A stretch of 8,068 bases of DNA from Rickettsia typhi (GTDB lineage Bacteria > Pseudomonadota > Alphaproteobacteria > Rickettsiales > Rickettsiaceae). Location: positions 1-8,068 of the forward strand of contig CAMCMD010000033.1 in NCBI GenBank assembly GCA_945875975.1. Reading direction: 5' to 3'. Positions within the stretch are counted from its first letter, which is position 1. Every line of letters begins with the position of its first letter. A program made the translations under genes and the position numbers. The notes beneath the pieces were generated by a model that had not been told where the DNA came from, searched no databases, and saw nothing but the letters and a program-made list of their open reading frames with translations. Positions 1 through 7,929 of this stretch are shown in pieces.

Positions 1-2
1 AG

Positions 3-1094
3 GATTTGAGGGCAAGTGAGAAAAAAATACAAATTCCATTTGTTTTCCCTAGTGTTCAGACTAAGAAAGTCTACAGTTTTAATGACGATGAAACTATATT
101 GCTCAACATTAAAAGTAATACTATTGCTTACCAAGAGCCAAAAAACCTAGCATTAGCAAGAACTTCCCTAGATTTAGAGTTAATGAATAATGTCATTACA
201 AATAATGGGCACATGATGACATATTCCGTTGCAAACCGAGGAGATCTGTATTGGGTAGAATCTATAGATAAAAACACCTTACTAGAGCACCAACGTGTTT
301 TATACAGAAATATACCAGAATTCAGGAGTCGCTGGCGGTATCCTTTAGTTAAATCATTTAGTGAATCTAGCTTAAAACTTGAACCTACCGCCATGTTAGT
401 ATTAGGTAGGAAATTCGAAAATAGGTTTAATAAAGTTGCATTAGTGGATTCAAATAGGAATGAACTTTCAGAAAATAACATTTTCCTCCCTAATAGATTT
501 AGTGGTATTGACCACCATGATTATGGCACAAGACTTAGTTATGGTATTAATTCGTCATTAATGTCTAATCATATTTATGTTGATGCCTTTCTTGGTCAAT
601 TGTTTCATAAGAATAACGTTTCTGAAAGCGGAAATTCAGACTATGTAGGTAACGCAACCATTGATTTGAAAGATAATTTTGAGATATTTTACAGATTTCG
701 CCGAGATAAGGAACTAAAACCTATTAGAAATGAAATTGGAATAATGGCTTCGGCAGAGAAGTTTAATGCTACAACAACATTTACTGAGCTTCACAACATA
801 TCAAAATATTTTGCTAAAGATGAGTTTAAACCTGAGCAAGACAAAATGTCTCAACTAAATTTTGATGTGAATTATCAGCTTAAAAAAGATCTATGGGTGG
901 GGACTGGAGCAAGGCTGGATGTTTCAACAAATCGTACCAAGATTTTAGTAAGAAGTATCAAGGTGACATATTTATTTGATTGTGTTAGTATCAGTGGCAC
1001 GGTTACGGATAATTTCTTGCAGGATAGTGTAAGAGGCGTCAAAAAAACAAGAACTAAGACCTTTATGATTGGTCTAAAAGCTATAAATATGTAG
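3..1094 (+). CDS. lptD: LPS-assembly outer-membrane protein LptD, C-terminal part (5' end outside window)
   Basis: LptD is the outer-membrane beta-barrel that, with LptE, places lipopolysaccharide in the outer leaflet. The frame is open from the left edge, so the gene starts upstream. The TTG at position 6 lies inside the gene and is not a start. About 363 codons remain, roughly the C-terminal half of the barrel domain. The clearest family signature is NRFSGID followed by YGTRLSYGIN at nt 492-551, matching the NRFSG-D---D-TRLSYG segment of LptD proteins. Alternating polar and hydrophobic strands follow, as in RFRRDKELKP and NFDVNYQLKKDLWVGTG. Only one cysteine is visible (in LFDC near the end), so any disulfide partner would have to lie in the missing N-terminal part. 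surA follows after 11 bp, in line with the lptD-surA pairing common in proteobacteria. The family call is firm. Confidence 0.9.
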   Translation, partial: DLRASEKKIQIPFVFPSVQTKKVYSFNDDETILLNIKSNTIAYQEPKNLALARTSLDLELMNNVITNNGHMMTYSVANRGDLYWVESIDKNTLLEHQRVLYRNIPEFRSRWRYPLVKSFSESSLKLEPTAMLVLGRKFENRFNKVALVDSNRNELSENNIFLPNRFSGIDHHDYGTRLSYGINSSLMSNHIYVDAFLGQLFHKNNVSESGNSDYVGNATIDLKDNFEIFYRFRRDKELKPIRNEIGIMASAEKFNATTTFTELHNISKYFAKDEFKPEQDKMSQLNFDVNYQLKKDLWVGTGARLDVSTNRTKILVRSIKVTYLFDCVSISGTVTDNFLQDSVRGVKKTRTKTFMIGLKAINM

Positions 1095-1105
1095 GAATAT
1101 TAAGT

Positions 1106-1993
1106 ATGAAAAAACTAATCAGTATTATTGTTATTATCTTCTCTAATGGAGTTTTTGCATCTTTACCCGATATAATTGCGTTGGTCAATGATCAACCAAT
1201 TACAAAATATGATTTTGAATCAAGAAAAAAAATGGTCTTAGTACTTAACAACATCGATAATTCAAATCCATCAGTTGATGCACAATTAAACAATGGTCTT
1301 ATCAATGTTCTGATCGAAGAGGAACTGCTGAATCAACACGCTGCTAGCGTTGGGGGGAAAATAACAGAAACGCAAATTGATAATGCGATTAGCACAATAG
1401 AGCAAAGAAATAATATGCCCAAAGGCGGTATGAAAGCATTTCTGAAAGAGCGTGGTCTGGAAATAGAGAGCTTTAGAAAACAAATGGCTGGTGAGCTTAT
1501 TAAGCACAATATTATTTCATCATTATCAAACTCTGTTTCTGTTTCTCCTTCCGAGCTAGATGTAGCGGTTATAAATACTGCCACTCCGAAATTCCAGATC
1601 GAAGCATGGATCTTTACGTCTAAGAGCAACCAATCTAATGATCATAAACAAATGCAAGATTTGAAGAAAAGGCTTTATGATTGCAATAAAGTTGATCAAA
1701 AGCTTTATGATAGTTTTGCTGATGCTGAAAAATTTGATAGAAAATTAGGTGATATGCCACCTAGCACCAAATCTATTATTCAGGATACCAGAGTTGGAAC
1801 TTCTAGTAGCGTATATAAAGAGGATAACAAATATAAACTAGTATTCGTGTGTAAGAAAGCATCGACTGTTTCTTCTGGAGATTTAAGTAAGATAGAAACA
1901 TTCTTGTCGAATAAGAAAATGTCTCAAAAGGCAGCAAAGTTCTTTAAGGATTTAAAATCTAAAGCTTACATTAAAATGATGCTTTCAAATTAA
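1106..1993 (+). CDS. surA: SurA-like periplasmic chaperone (SurA N-terminal domain, degenerate parvulin region)
   Basis: This is a periplasmic chaperone of the SurA family, which escorts outer-membrane beta-barrels such as LptD to the BAM machinery. Residues 1-18 form a signal peptide: KK, a hydrophobic run, then VFA before a likely cleavage at Ser19. The mature start, IIALVNDQPITKYDFESR (residues 23-40), is the classic SurA_N opening, followed by helices to about residue 140. The region 163-255 sits where a parvulin rotamase domain should be. It lacks a recognisable H-I/L catalytic start and conserved motifs, so prolyl-isomerase activity is doubtful. At 295 aa it is shorter than E. coli SurA (about 430 aa, two parvulin domains). 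The start is supported by an AGGA at 1093-1096, overlapping the lptD stop and 9 nt before the ATG, which suggests translational coupling. Family call is good; exact biochemical activity is inferred. Confidence 0.85.
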   Translation: MKKLISIIVIIFSNGVFASLPDIIALVNDQPITKYDFESRKKMVLVLNNIDNSNPSVDAQLNNGLINVLIEEELLNQHAASVGGKITETQIDNAISTIEQRNNMPKGGMKAFLKERGLEIESFRKQMAGELIKHNIISSLSNSVSVSPSELDVAVINTATPKFQIEAWIFTSKSNQSNDHKQMQDLKKRLYDCNKVDQKLYDSFADAEKFDRKLGDMPPSTKSIIQDTRVGTSSSVYKEDNKYKLVFVCKKASTVSSGDLSKIETFLSNKKMSQKAAKFFKDLKSKAYIKMMLSN

Positions 1994-2003
1994 GAAACTA
2001 TAG

Positions 2004-2810
2004 ATGCTTCTGTCCATCGCTAAACTAGCAAGTAAACACGGTATTGCCCCACTCAAAAAGTATGGACAAAATTTTATATTTGATGAATCTTTATGCGATA
2101 AGATTGTTAAATTCTCTCAAATTGACAAATCTTCGAACGTACTGGAAATAGGTCCAGGACCAGCTGGATTGACGAGGTCCATACTAAAATCAACCCCTAA
2201 AAGCTTATGCGTTATAGAAACCGACACCAGATGCTTGCCGCTACTTGAAGAAATCAAACTCTCATATCCAATTCTCCAGATTAAGCATGCTGATGCATTG
2301 AAGGTGTCTCTATCGGAGGTCAATAATAATAAAATAGATATAGTTGCAAACCTTCCTTATAATATCGGTAGTCAATTATTAACCAATTGGCTATATCAAA
2401 TTGAGCATGTAAACAGTATGACTCTAATGCTGCAAAAAGAAGTAGTTGATCGCATAGTATCTTCCCATAACAGCAAAGCCTATGGTCGCCTTTCAATCTT
2501 TTGTCAGATTTTTTGTGAAGTAGAAAAATGTTTTGATGTTAGTCCTAAAGCTTTCTACCCTGAGCCTAAAATATGGTCGAGTATTGTAAGATTAGTACCA
2601 AAACACGATGTCCCTGAGCCAATAGTTCGGGATAGACTTGAGAAAATTACTCAAGCCGCTTTTTCTGGCAGAAGAAAAATGATAAAATCATCTTTGGGAA
2701 AAACAATACCAAATATTACAGAAATTCTTCAAAAATTGGCTCTAGATCAATCACTTAGGGCAGAAAATTTATCGCCACAAGATTATATAAGAATAGCTAA
2801 GGCAATTTAA
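2004..2810 (+). CDS. rsmA: 16S rRNA (adenine(1518)-N(6)/adenine(1519)-N(6))-dimethyltransferase RsmA (KsgA)
   Basis: RsmA transfers four methyl groups from S-adenosylmethionine to two adjacent adenines in helix 45 of 16S rRNA, a late quality step in 30S subunit assembly in the cytoplasm. The N-terminus has KKYGQNFIFD (residues 18-27), the family's K-x-GQNFL-D motif. The SAM-binding motif I is EIGPGPAGLT (48-57), the acidic ribose-binding residue lies in IETD (71-74), motif III is ADAL (96-99), and the catalytic motif IV is NLPYNI (116-121). PKAFYPEPKIWSS and AAFSGRRKMIKSSL follow in the expected order. At 268 aa it is close to the usual 270-280 aa. It starts 10 bp after the surA stop without a convincing Shine-Dalgarno site, so it is probably cotranscribed with lptD and surA. 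No key residue seems to be missing. Confidence 0.97.
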   Translation: MLLSIAKLASKHGIAPLKKYGQNFIFDESLCDKIVKFSQIDKSSNVLEIGPGPAGLTRSILKSTPKSLCVIETDTRCLPLLEEIKLSYPILQIKHADALKVSLSEVNNNKIDIVANLPYNIGSQLLTNWLYQIEHVNSMTLMLQKEVVDRIVSSHNSKAYGRLSIFCQIFCEVEKCFDVSPKAFYPEPKIWSSIVRLVPKHDVPEPIVRDRLEKITQAAFSGRRKMIKSSLGKTIPNITEILQKLALDQSLRAENLSPQDYIRIAKAI

Positions 2811-2829
2811 ATAACTAAAAATTATTTTT

Positions 2830-2850
2830 TACCTTTGCAATAGGTATTTT
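2830..2850 (+). terminator. weak hairpin with T tail after rsmA
   Basis: Twenty bases after the rsmA stop, TACCT (2830-2834) can pair with AGGTA (2842-2846) around a 7-nt loop, followed by TTTT (2847-2850). The position suits the end of the lptD-surA-rsmA operon. The stem has only 5 bp with two G-C pairs, so it may be chance in AT-rich DNA. Confidence 0.25.
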
Positions 2851-2908
2851 AAATTATCAGTTGCCTTCCACAGTTATTAGATTCTTCTATCCTTAGATGC
2901 CTATAAAA

Positions 2909-3250
2909 TCATGTAATCCATTTTTCAACCATATCCTTTAACTCACTTTGATGAATTGGTTTGCTTAAAAAATCATTTATACCAGCTTCAATACATTTAT
3001 CTCTATCTGCCCTAGTAACGCTAGCAGTAAGCTCTATATATTGGTATAAACGGAATCTTTTTTTCTAATTTCATTAAAGTAATCTGTCTGGTTGCTTCAA
3101 AACCATCCATTATAGGCATTAAACAATCCATGAAAATTAAATTATATTGTTTTTATAAAAATATAAAGTAAGTCATCATTTATCTATGACTCAGGTTGAC
3201 CTAACTGCAAAAGAAGGTGCGTCGTTATCTGGAATCATAGGTCGAGAGCA
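2909..3250 (-). pseudogene. decayed response-regulator receiver domain (probably from a hybrid sensor kinase or lone receiver)
   Basis: This otherwise empty stretch between rsmA and prs holds a broken receiver domain on the minus strand. In one frame, YNLIFMDCLMPIMDGFEATR is readable; the phospho-acceptor Asp of FMD is the codon at 3126-3128. That frame hits a stop at 3021-3023. In another frame the domain resumes as ELTASVTRADRDKC, then AGINDFLSKPIHQSEL and DMVEKWIT, with the conserved Lys of the S-K-P motif at 2960-2962 and a natural stop at 2909-2911. A frameshift therefore lies at about 3031-3050. Further upstream a third frame gives FQITTHLLLQLG (about 3193-3229), resembling a receiver N-terminus but with in-frame stops around it. 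Such receivers with an LTAS-V...D..KC pattern usually end hybrid histidine kinases. No kinase or HPt remnant is visible, so the parent architecture is unknown. The gene is non-functional as written. Confidence 0.8.
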
Positions 3251-3297
3251 TATGCCAAACCAACCAGGTAAATAGGTGATTTAAAAGATGTTTTTTC

Positions 3298-4176
3298 TTA
3301 AACCCGCTTAATAGCAGCTGCTAATAGCTCATGAGCAGGTAACACAGAAATTTTATCCGGGAGAGTAAAATTGTTAATTGAATCTGACATGTATAGGTGT
3401 TTCAGCACTGATTTTTGTATCTTTGCTAATGCATCCCCTGATAAAACACCATGCGTTATAATTGCTGTAACACTGTTTGCCCCATTTGCAAGCAAAAGCT
3501 CGGTGGCAAGGCAGACTGTATCCGCCCCATCAATTATATCGTCAACAATAATACATCGCTTGTCTTTAACATCGCCTATAATCTCGCTCATTGAACATAC
3601 ACTATTCAAATCTCTACTTTTATTTATAATCGCAAGATCTGTTCCAAGTAGTGAGCTATAGTTTCTTGCTCTTGATATTCCTCCAATATCTGGGGAAACA
3701 ACGATATTATTTGCTTGGTCTTGAATTATTGGAAAAAATATACTAGAGGTGCTTAGGTTCTTAATAGGAATATTAAAAAGACCTTCAAGCTGACTTGAGT
3801 GTAGGTCAAGAGTTATAACCTCAGTAATTCCGGCAGCTTCAATCATCTTTATCACAACACTTGCAGAAATCGGACCATTTTTATAATCAGATCGATCTTG
3901 TCTACTATAACCAAAATAGGGAATGACAGCGATAATCCTCTCTGCACCTGCTCGCTTAGCGGTATCAGCTAGTAGCAACAATTCAATAAGGTGGTCATTA
4001 ACTGGTGCGCTAGTAGATTGCACCAATAGCACTTCTTTACCGATCAAACCATGCACCTGAATTTTAAGCTCACCATCATTAAATTTACTGAGGTTTGTAT
4101 CAAGCAACTCGAGCCTCAGTGCTGCTCCTAGTTTCAATGCTAACTGTGGGTTACTTGATCCAGCGATTATTTTCAT
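3298..4176 (-). CDS. prs: ribose-phosphate pyrophosphokinase (PRPP synthetase)
   Basis: Prs makes 5-phosphoribosyl-1-pyrophosphate from ribose 5-phosphate and ATP, feeding nucleotide, NAD, histidine and tryptophan synthesis in the cytoplasm. Counting from the chosen start (292 aa), visible motifs are KFNDGE (31-36), QSTSAPVND (53-61), IPYFGYSRQDR (85-95), DLHSSQLEGLF (124-134), SPDIGG (161-166), the flexible-loop KSRD (186-189) and the PRPP loop VDDIIDGADT (211-220). The loop usually reads D-D-x-[IV]-D-[TS]-[AG]-G-T; here the glycine before Thr is Asp, which is unusual. An upstream in-frame ATG at 4195-4197 would add MKNNRSN. The later ATG is preferred because MKIIAGSSNP aligns with the family N-terminus, and because the best minus-strand promoter (4213-4241) would leave only about 9 nt of leader before the upstream ATG. 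It diverges from tsaB. The family is certain, the start less so. Confidence 0.93.
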   Translation of the reverse strand: MKIIAGSSNPQLALKLGAALRLELLDTNLSKFNDGELKIQVHGLIGKEVLLVQSTSAPVNDHLIELLLLADTAKRAGAERIIAVIPYFGYSRQDRSDYKNGPISASVVIKMIEAAGITEVITLDLHSSQLEGLFNIPIKNLSTSSIFFPIIQDQANNIVVSPDIGGISRARNYSSLLGTDLAIINKSRDLNSVCSMSEIIGDVKDKRCIIVDDIIDGADTVCLATELLLANGANSVTAIITHGVLSGDALAKIQKSVLKHLYMSDSINNFTLPDKISVLPAHELLAAAIKRV

Positions 4177-4190
4177 ATTAGATCTATTGT

Positions 4191-4220
4191 TTTTCATCTA
4201 TTGGTATAGTATTGTATACT
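4191..4220 (+). promoter_or_regulatory. candidate sigma-70 promoter for tsaB
   Basis: TTTTCA (4191-4196) and TATACT (4215-4220) are separated by 18 bp. Transcription would begin near 4227, leaving about 20 nt before the tsaB ATG at 4248. A perfect TATAAT also lies at 4232-4237 but has no usable -35 and would give an almost leaderless mRNA. It overlaps the opposing prs promoter. The call rests on consensus matches only, which are common in AT-rich DNA. Confidence 0.35.
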
Positions 4221-4241
4221 GCAGAAATCCTTATAATTCAA
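4213..4241 (-). promoter_or_regulatory. candidate sigma-70 promoter for prs
   Basis: On the minus strand, TTGAAT (4236-4241) and TATACA (4213-4218) are spaced by exactly 17 bp, each matching four of six consensus bases. Transcription would start near 4206, giving about 30 nt of leader to the preferred prs start at 4176. The -10 shares DNA with the tsaB -10 candidate on the other strand, so the two promoters may compete. Confidence 0.45.
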
Positions 4242-4247
4242 TTGATT

Positions 4248-4934
4248 ATGAATAAAATTCTTTGTTTTGATGCCTCAAATAATAGTTGCTCTGTTGCAGT
4301 TTCATTTGGGCAAGAGATAATCTCGTTTGAACAGGAATTGCGCCCATCAATGCAAGCGGAACGGTTGATGGTAATGGTTCAAAGCGTTCTTATAAACGCG
4401 CATTTAAAATATCAAGATCTTGACTATCTAGCTGTGACGGTAGGGCCGGGAAGTTTTACCGGAGTCCGAATTGGTCTAGCTGCCGCCAAAGGGATTATTC
4501 ATGCTACTAATATCAAAGCTATTGGTATAACTAATTTTGAGGCAGCCTATTATAGACTGACCCAGCAAGTACTAGATTTTGAAAATGCTATAATTATATT
4601 AAATGCCTACAGAAATCAGCAATATGTACAAATATTTGATCGAAGCAAACATCTGTCAAATCCAATATTAGTTGATAATAAGGATATAAGGCAGCTTATA
4701 CACTTACACTCTTGTTCTGGAGTTAATGTTTGTACAGGAAGTGGCTTAGCATCAGTATATAGGGAAATCCAAGATATGGAGAGACTTATCATACTTCCAA
4801 GATTTCATACTATAAAAGCCCTTCATATTGCAAGATTAGCAGATGATATGATAAATAAAGGGCGTAAAGCTCCTATTGAACCATTATACATCAGGCCACC
4901 AGATGCACTACCAACAGGCTCATCTTTATGCTAA
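4248..4934 (+). CDS. tsaB: tRNA threonylcarbamoyladenosine biosynthesis protein TsaB
   Basis: TsaB is the non-catalytic partner of TsaD in the TsaBDE complex, which moves threonylcarbamoyl from TsaC-made adenylate onto A37 of tRNAs reading ANN codons. From the chosen start (228 aa) the protein opens with MNKILCFDAS, the ASKHA-fold first strand. MQAERLMVMV (35-44) replaces the usual H-A-E-x-L-x-P segment. The diagnostic TVGPGSFTGVRIGLAAAKG is at residues 64-82. The C-terminus IEPLYIRPPDA matches the typical P-x-Y-x-R-x-x-A end. An upstream ATG at 4212 would add MYTAEILIIQLI, but this lies in the promoter region and does not fit the family, so ATG 4248 was chosen. Length is normal for TsaB (about 220-235 aa). 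Its last 7 bp overlap the glycosyltransferase gene, suggesting coupled translation. TsaD and TsaE are not in this window. Confidence 0.93.
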   Translation: MNKILCFDASNNSCSVAVSFGQEIISFEQELRPSMQAERLMVMVQSVLINAHLKYQDLDYLAVTVGPGSFTGVRIGLAAAKGIIHATNIKAIGITNFEAAYYRLTQQVLDFENAIIILNAYRNQQYVQIFDRSKHLSNPILVDNKDIRQLIHLHSCSGVNVCTGSGLASVYREIQDMERLIILPRFHTIKALHIARLADDMINKGRKAPIEPLYIRPPDALPTGSSLC

Positions 4935-5938
4935 TATTTAATATCATGGTTAGTAGAGATCTAGGCGGGATTCAGCAAGCATATTTAGATTATAGCACGG
5001 CTCTCGAGGATGCTGGGCACACTGTTATCAATATTTCCAGTGCTTACGCCCAAATAAATGATCAGCTTACCGACTCTATTAAACTCCCCACGTTGACTTC
5101 TTGGTGTATTATATCAAAAATATACTTAAGAATTTTGATTGCCATATATAGGCCAGATGTGATTATAGGACATGGTGGGAGAGCAATAAATTTTGCAGCC
5201 GCACTAAAACCAAGGTCAGTAATACTAGTTGGCGTTGCGCATAACTATAGCTATAAGCGTCTGAGGAAATGTGATTATGTAATTGTAATTACTGGTCATT
5301 TGAAAGAATATATGATTAATAATGGCTACGATAGTAATAGAATATTTCAAATCTCAAACATGCTTCGAATCAACCTAAAGTATGAAGAGTCAGAATTTCA
5401 TAAGCCTATAGTAATTGGTAGTTATGGCCGCTTTGTCAAACAGAAAGGCTATGAATATCTTTTAGATGCTATAGCAATGCTGAAAAACCGAGGATATGAT
5501 ATTAAGCTGATGCTTGGGGGTGAAGGCGAAGAGGAAACTCAGTTAATGAATAAAGCCAAAAAACTAGGTATAAAAGACATCACTGTTTTTGCTGGTTGGA
5601 TTAAGGATAAAAAGAGGTTTTTTGCAGAGATAGATATTTTTTGTCTATCATCTATTCATGAACCTTTTGGCATAGTTCTGCTTGAGGCAATGGAATATTC
5701 CAAGCCTATAGTGTCGACTAATTGCGAAGGGCCAAGCGAAATATTGCATCATGATGTTGATGCTTTATTAGCTGCAGTAAATTCAGCAGAAGATTTAGCT
5801 GAAAAGCTAACTTATTTTGTCGATAATCCAGAAAAAGCTAAAAATTGTGCCAAAGCGGCTTATACAAAATTATGTTCAAAATATGACATAAAAATAGTAT
5901 CAAAGCAGCTAAGCAATTGTATAAGCCAACTTAAATAA
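4928..5938 (+). CDS. GT4-type glycosyltransferase (GT-B fold)
   Basis: This is a nucleotide-sugar-dependent retaining glycosyltransferase of the GT4 group, probably acting at the cytoplasmic face of the inner membrane on lipopolysaccharide or another envelope glycan; donor and acceptor cannot be read from sequence. The N-terminal Rossmann half begins MLIFNIMVSRDLGGIQQAYL, with the GG-Q loop typical of GT4 enzymes. The donor-binding half starts at IGSYGRFVKQKGYEYLL (163-179), followed by LMLGGEGEEE and VFAGWIKDK. The catalytic E-x7-E motif is EPFGIVLLE (Glu245 and Glu253), preceded by FCLSSIH and followed by KPIVSTNCEGPSEIL. At 336 aa it is slightly short but complete. It starts in the overlap ATGCTAA with the tsaB stop and has no Shine-Dalgarno site, so it probably depends on tsaB translation. 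Its end is 6 bp from the end of the convergent obgE gene. Confidence 0.88.
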   Translation: MLIFNIMVSRDLGGIQQAYLDYSTALEDAGHTVINISSAYAQINDQLTDSIKLPTLTSWCIISKIYLRILIAIYRPDVIIGHGGRAINFAAALKPRSVILVGVAHNYSYKRLRKCDYVIVITGHLKEYMINNGYDSNRIFQISNMLRINLKYEESEFHKPIVIGSYGRFVKQKGYEYLLDAIAMLKNRGYDIKLMLGGEGEEETQLMNKAKKLGIKDITVFAGWIKDKKRFFAEIDIFCLSSIHEPFGIVLLEAMEYSKPIVSTNCEGPSEILHHDVDALLAAVNSAEDLAEKLTYFVDNPEKAKNCAKAAYTKLCSKYDIKIVSKQLSNCISQLK

Positions 5939-5944
5939 CTATTC

Positions 5945-6952
<1,008 letters not shown>

Positions 6953-7116
6953 CTATTGAACTGTTGTTTAAATGAATTTTTCGTCGGAAAATTACACTAT
7001 ATCAGCAAAAGCATTATATGTCATGTAAAGAAATAGTTTGTTGGATGGGCGGCTTTGTGTATAGAATAGTAAAATATAGTTAAATATATACACCATAATT
7101 AATATACAGAGTTATC

Positions 7117-7929
7117 ATGACAAAAAATTCTTACCAGAAAGAGCTAGAATCTAGGGTAAAAAAGCTGATAGCCGCCCAAAATGAACCATTTAAATACGCT
7201 GCATTTAGTGGGGGAGGAGCTAAAGGTGCAATTTATTCTGGGGTTCATGAAGAGCTTGATAGATCCGGTGTGTTAGGAGGAATTGAGGCGGTAGCAGGTA
7301 GCTCGGCTGGAGCAATTACAGCAGCATTTATTGCCACCGGTATAAGTACTGAAGATTTTAAAAAAATGTCTAGTGAAACAAATTTTGAGAAGCTCCTAGG
7401 TGAGGGCTTTATCGTCAATAAAGATGGTAAACCTCTATATCAACTAATGCATGACACAATTAGTAGCAATGTTACTAAGTATCTAAAAGATAAAGATATG
7501 ATGGAAGTTTGTAATATACGAATGGAATCTATTACACAAGAAATAGAGAAATTGCAAAAGGATAAAAGTCCATCAGCTCTTGAACAACTTAAGGTCTTAA
7601 GAGAACAGAAACTTAAGCTACAAACAGTAATAGATACTGATGGAGTACAATTTGCCGAGCTGAATAAGCGTGCACAAGAGACTGGTACTATATATTTCAA
7701 AGATCTAGATTTACTTCATTTGATTGACCCAATTAAATTCAAGGATTTAGTTGTTACAGCTACAAATCGAGAAACTGGTGAACTTACAATTTTCGATGCT
7801 AGAAAAACACCTGATGTTGAGATCGCTCTCGCCTGTCGAGCCTCAGCATCAATTCCATTAGTATTTGAGCCCGTAAAGATTAATGGGGTTGAATATGTTG
7901 ATGGAGGCTACAGGGATAATAGCTGGTAG
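7117..7929 (+). CDS. patatin-like phospholipase, 3' end probably truncated
   Basis: Patatin-like phospholipases are Ser-Asp dyad acyl hydrolases (phospholipase A type). In rickettsiae and Legionella, members act on host membranes; that role here is inferred. Visible elements: oxyanion-hole GGGAKG (32-37), nucleophile elbow GSSAG with Ser63 (61-65), ASASIPLVFEPV (242-253) and catalytic Asp262 in VDGGYRDN. A charged helical insert, about residues 133-172 (EIEKLQKDK, LEQLKVLREQKLKLQ), looks like a coiled coil. No signal peptide is seen. In the family, the segment after D-G-G continues with [NR]-[DN]-[NI]-P and usually further residues; here it reads DNSW then TAG at 7927-7929. The following DNA is unlike the gene in composition, so the native C-terminus seems lost. 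The dyad is kept, so activity is possible but folding is uncertain. TTGTTG (7038-7043) and TAGAAT (7062-7067) form a weak promoter candidate. Confidence 0.85.
   Translation: MTKNSYQKELESRVKKLIAAQNEPFKYAAFSGGGAKGAIYSGVHEELDRSGVLGGIEAVAGSSAGAITAAFIATGISTEDFKKMSSETNFEKLLGEGFIVNKDGKPLYQLMHDTISSNVTKYLKDKDMMEVCNIRMESITQEIEKLQKDKSPSALEQLKVLREQKLKLQTVIDTDGVQFAELNKRAQETGTIYFKDLDLLHLIDPIKFKDLVVTATNRETGELTIFDARKTPDVEIALACRASASIPLVFEPVKINGVEYVDGGYRDNSW

Noticed and set aside
128..481. Antisense open frame under lptD, and similar ones under surA, rsmA, prs and the patatin gene
   Set aside because: They lie opposite well-identified genes, have no recognisable domains or start signals, and are expected by chance in AT-rich coding DNA.
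3270..3297. AAAAGATGTTTTTT as a terminator for prs
   Set aside because: The stem would be four A-T pairs only, with no G-C content and no T tract in the right place on the minus strand.
4212..4247. Upstream start for tsaB adding 12 residues
   Set aside because: The extra residues do not fit the TsaB family N-terminus and overlap the likely promoter -10 region.
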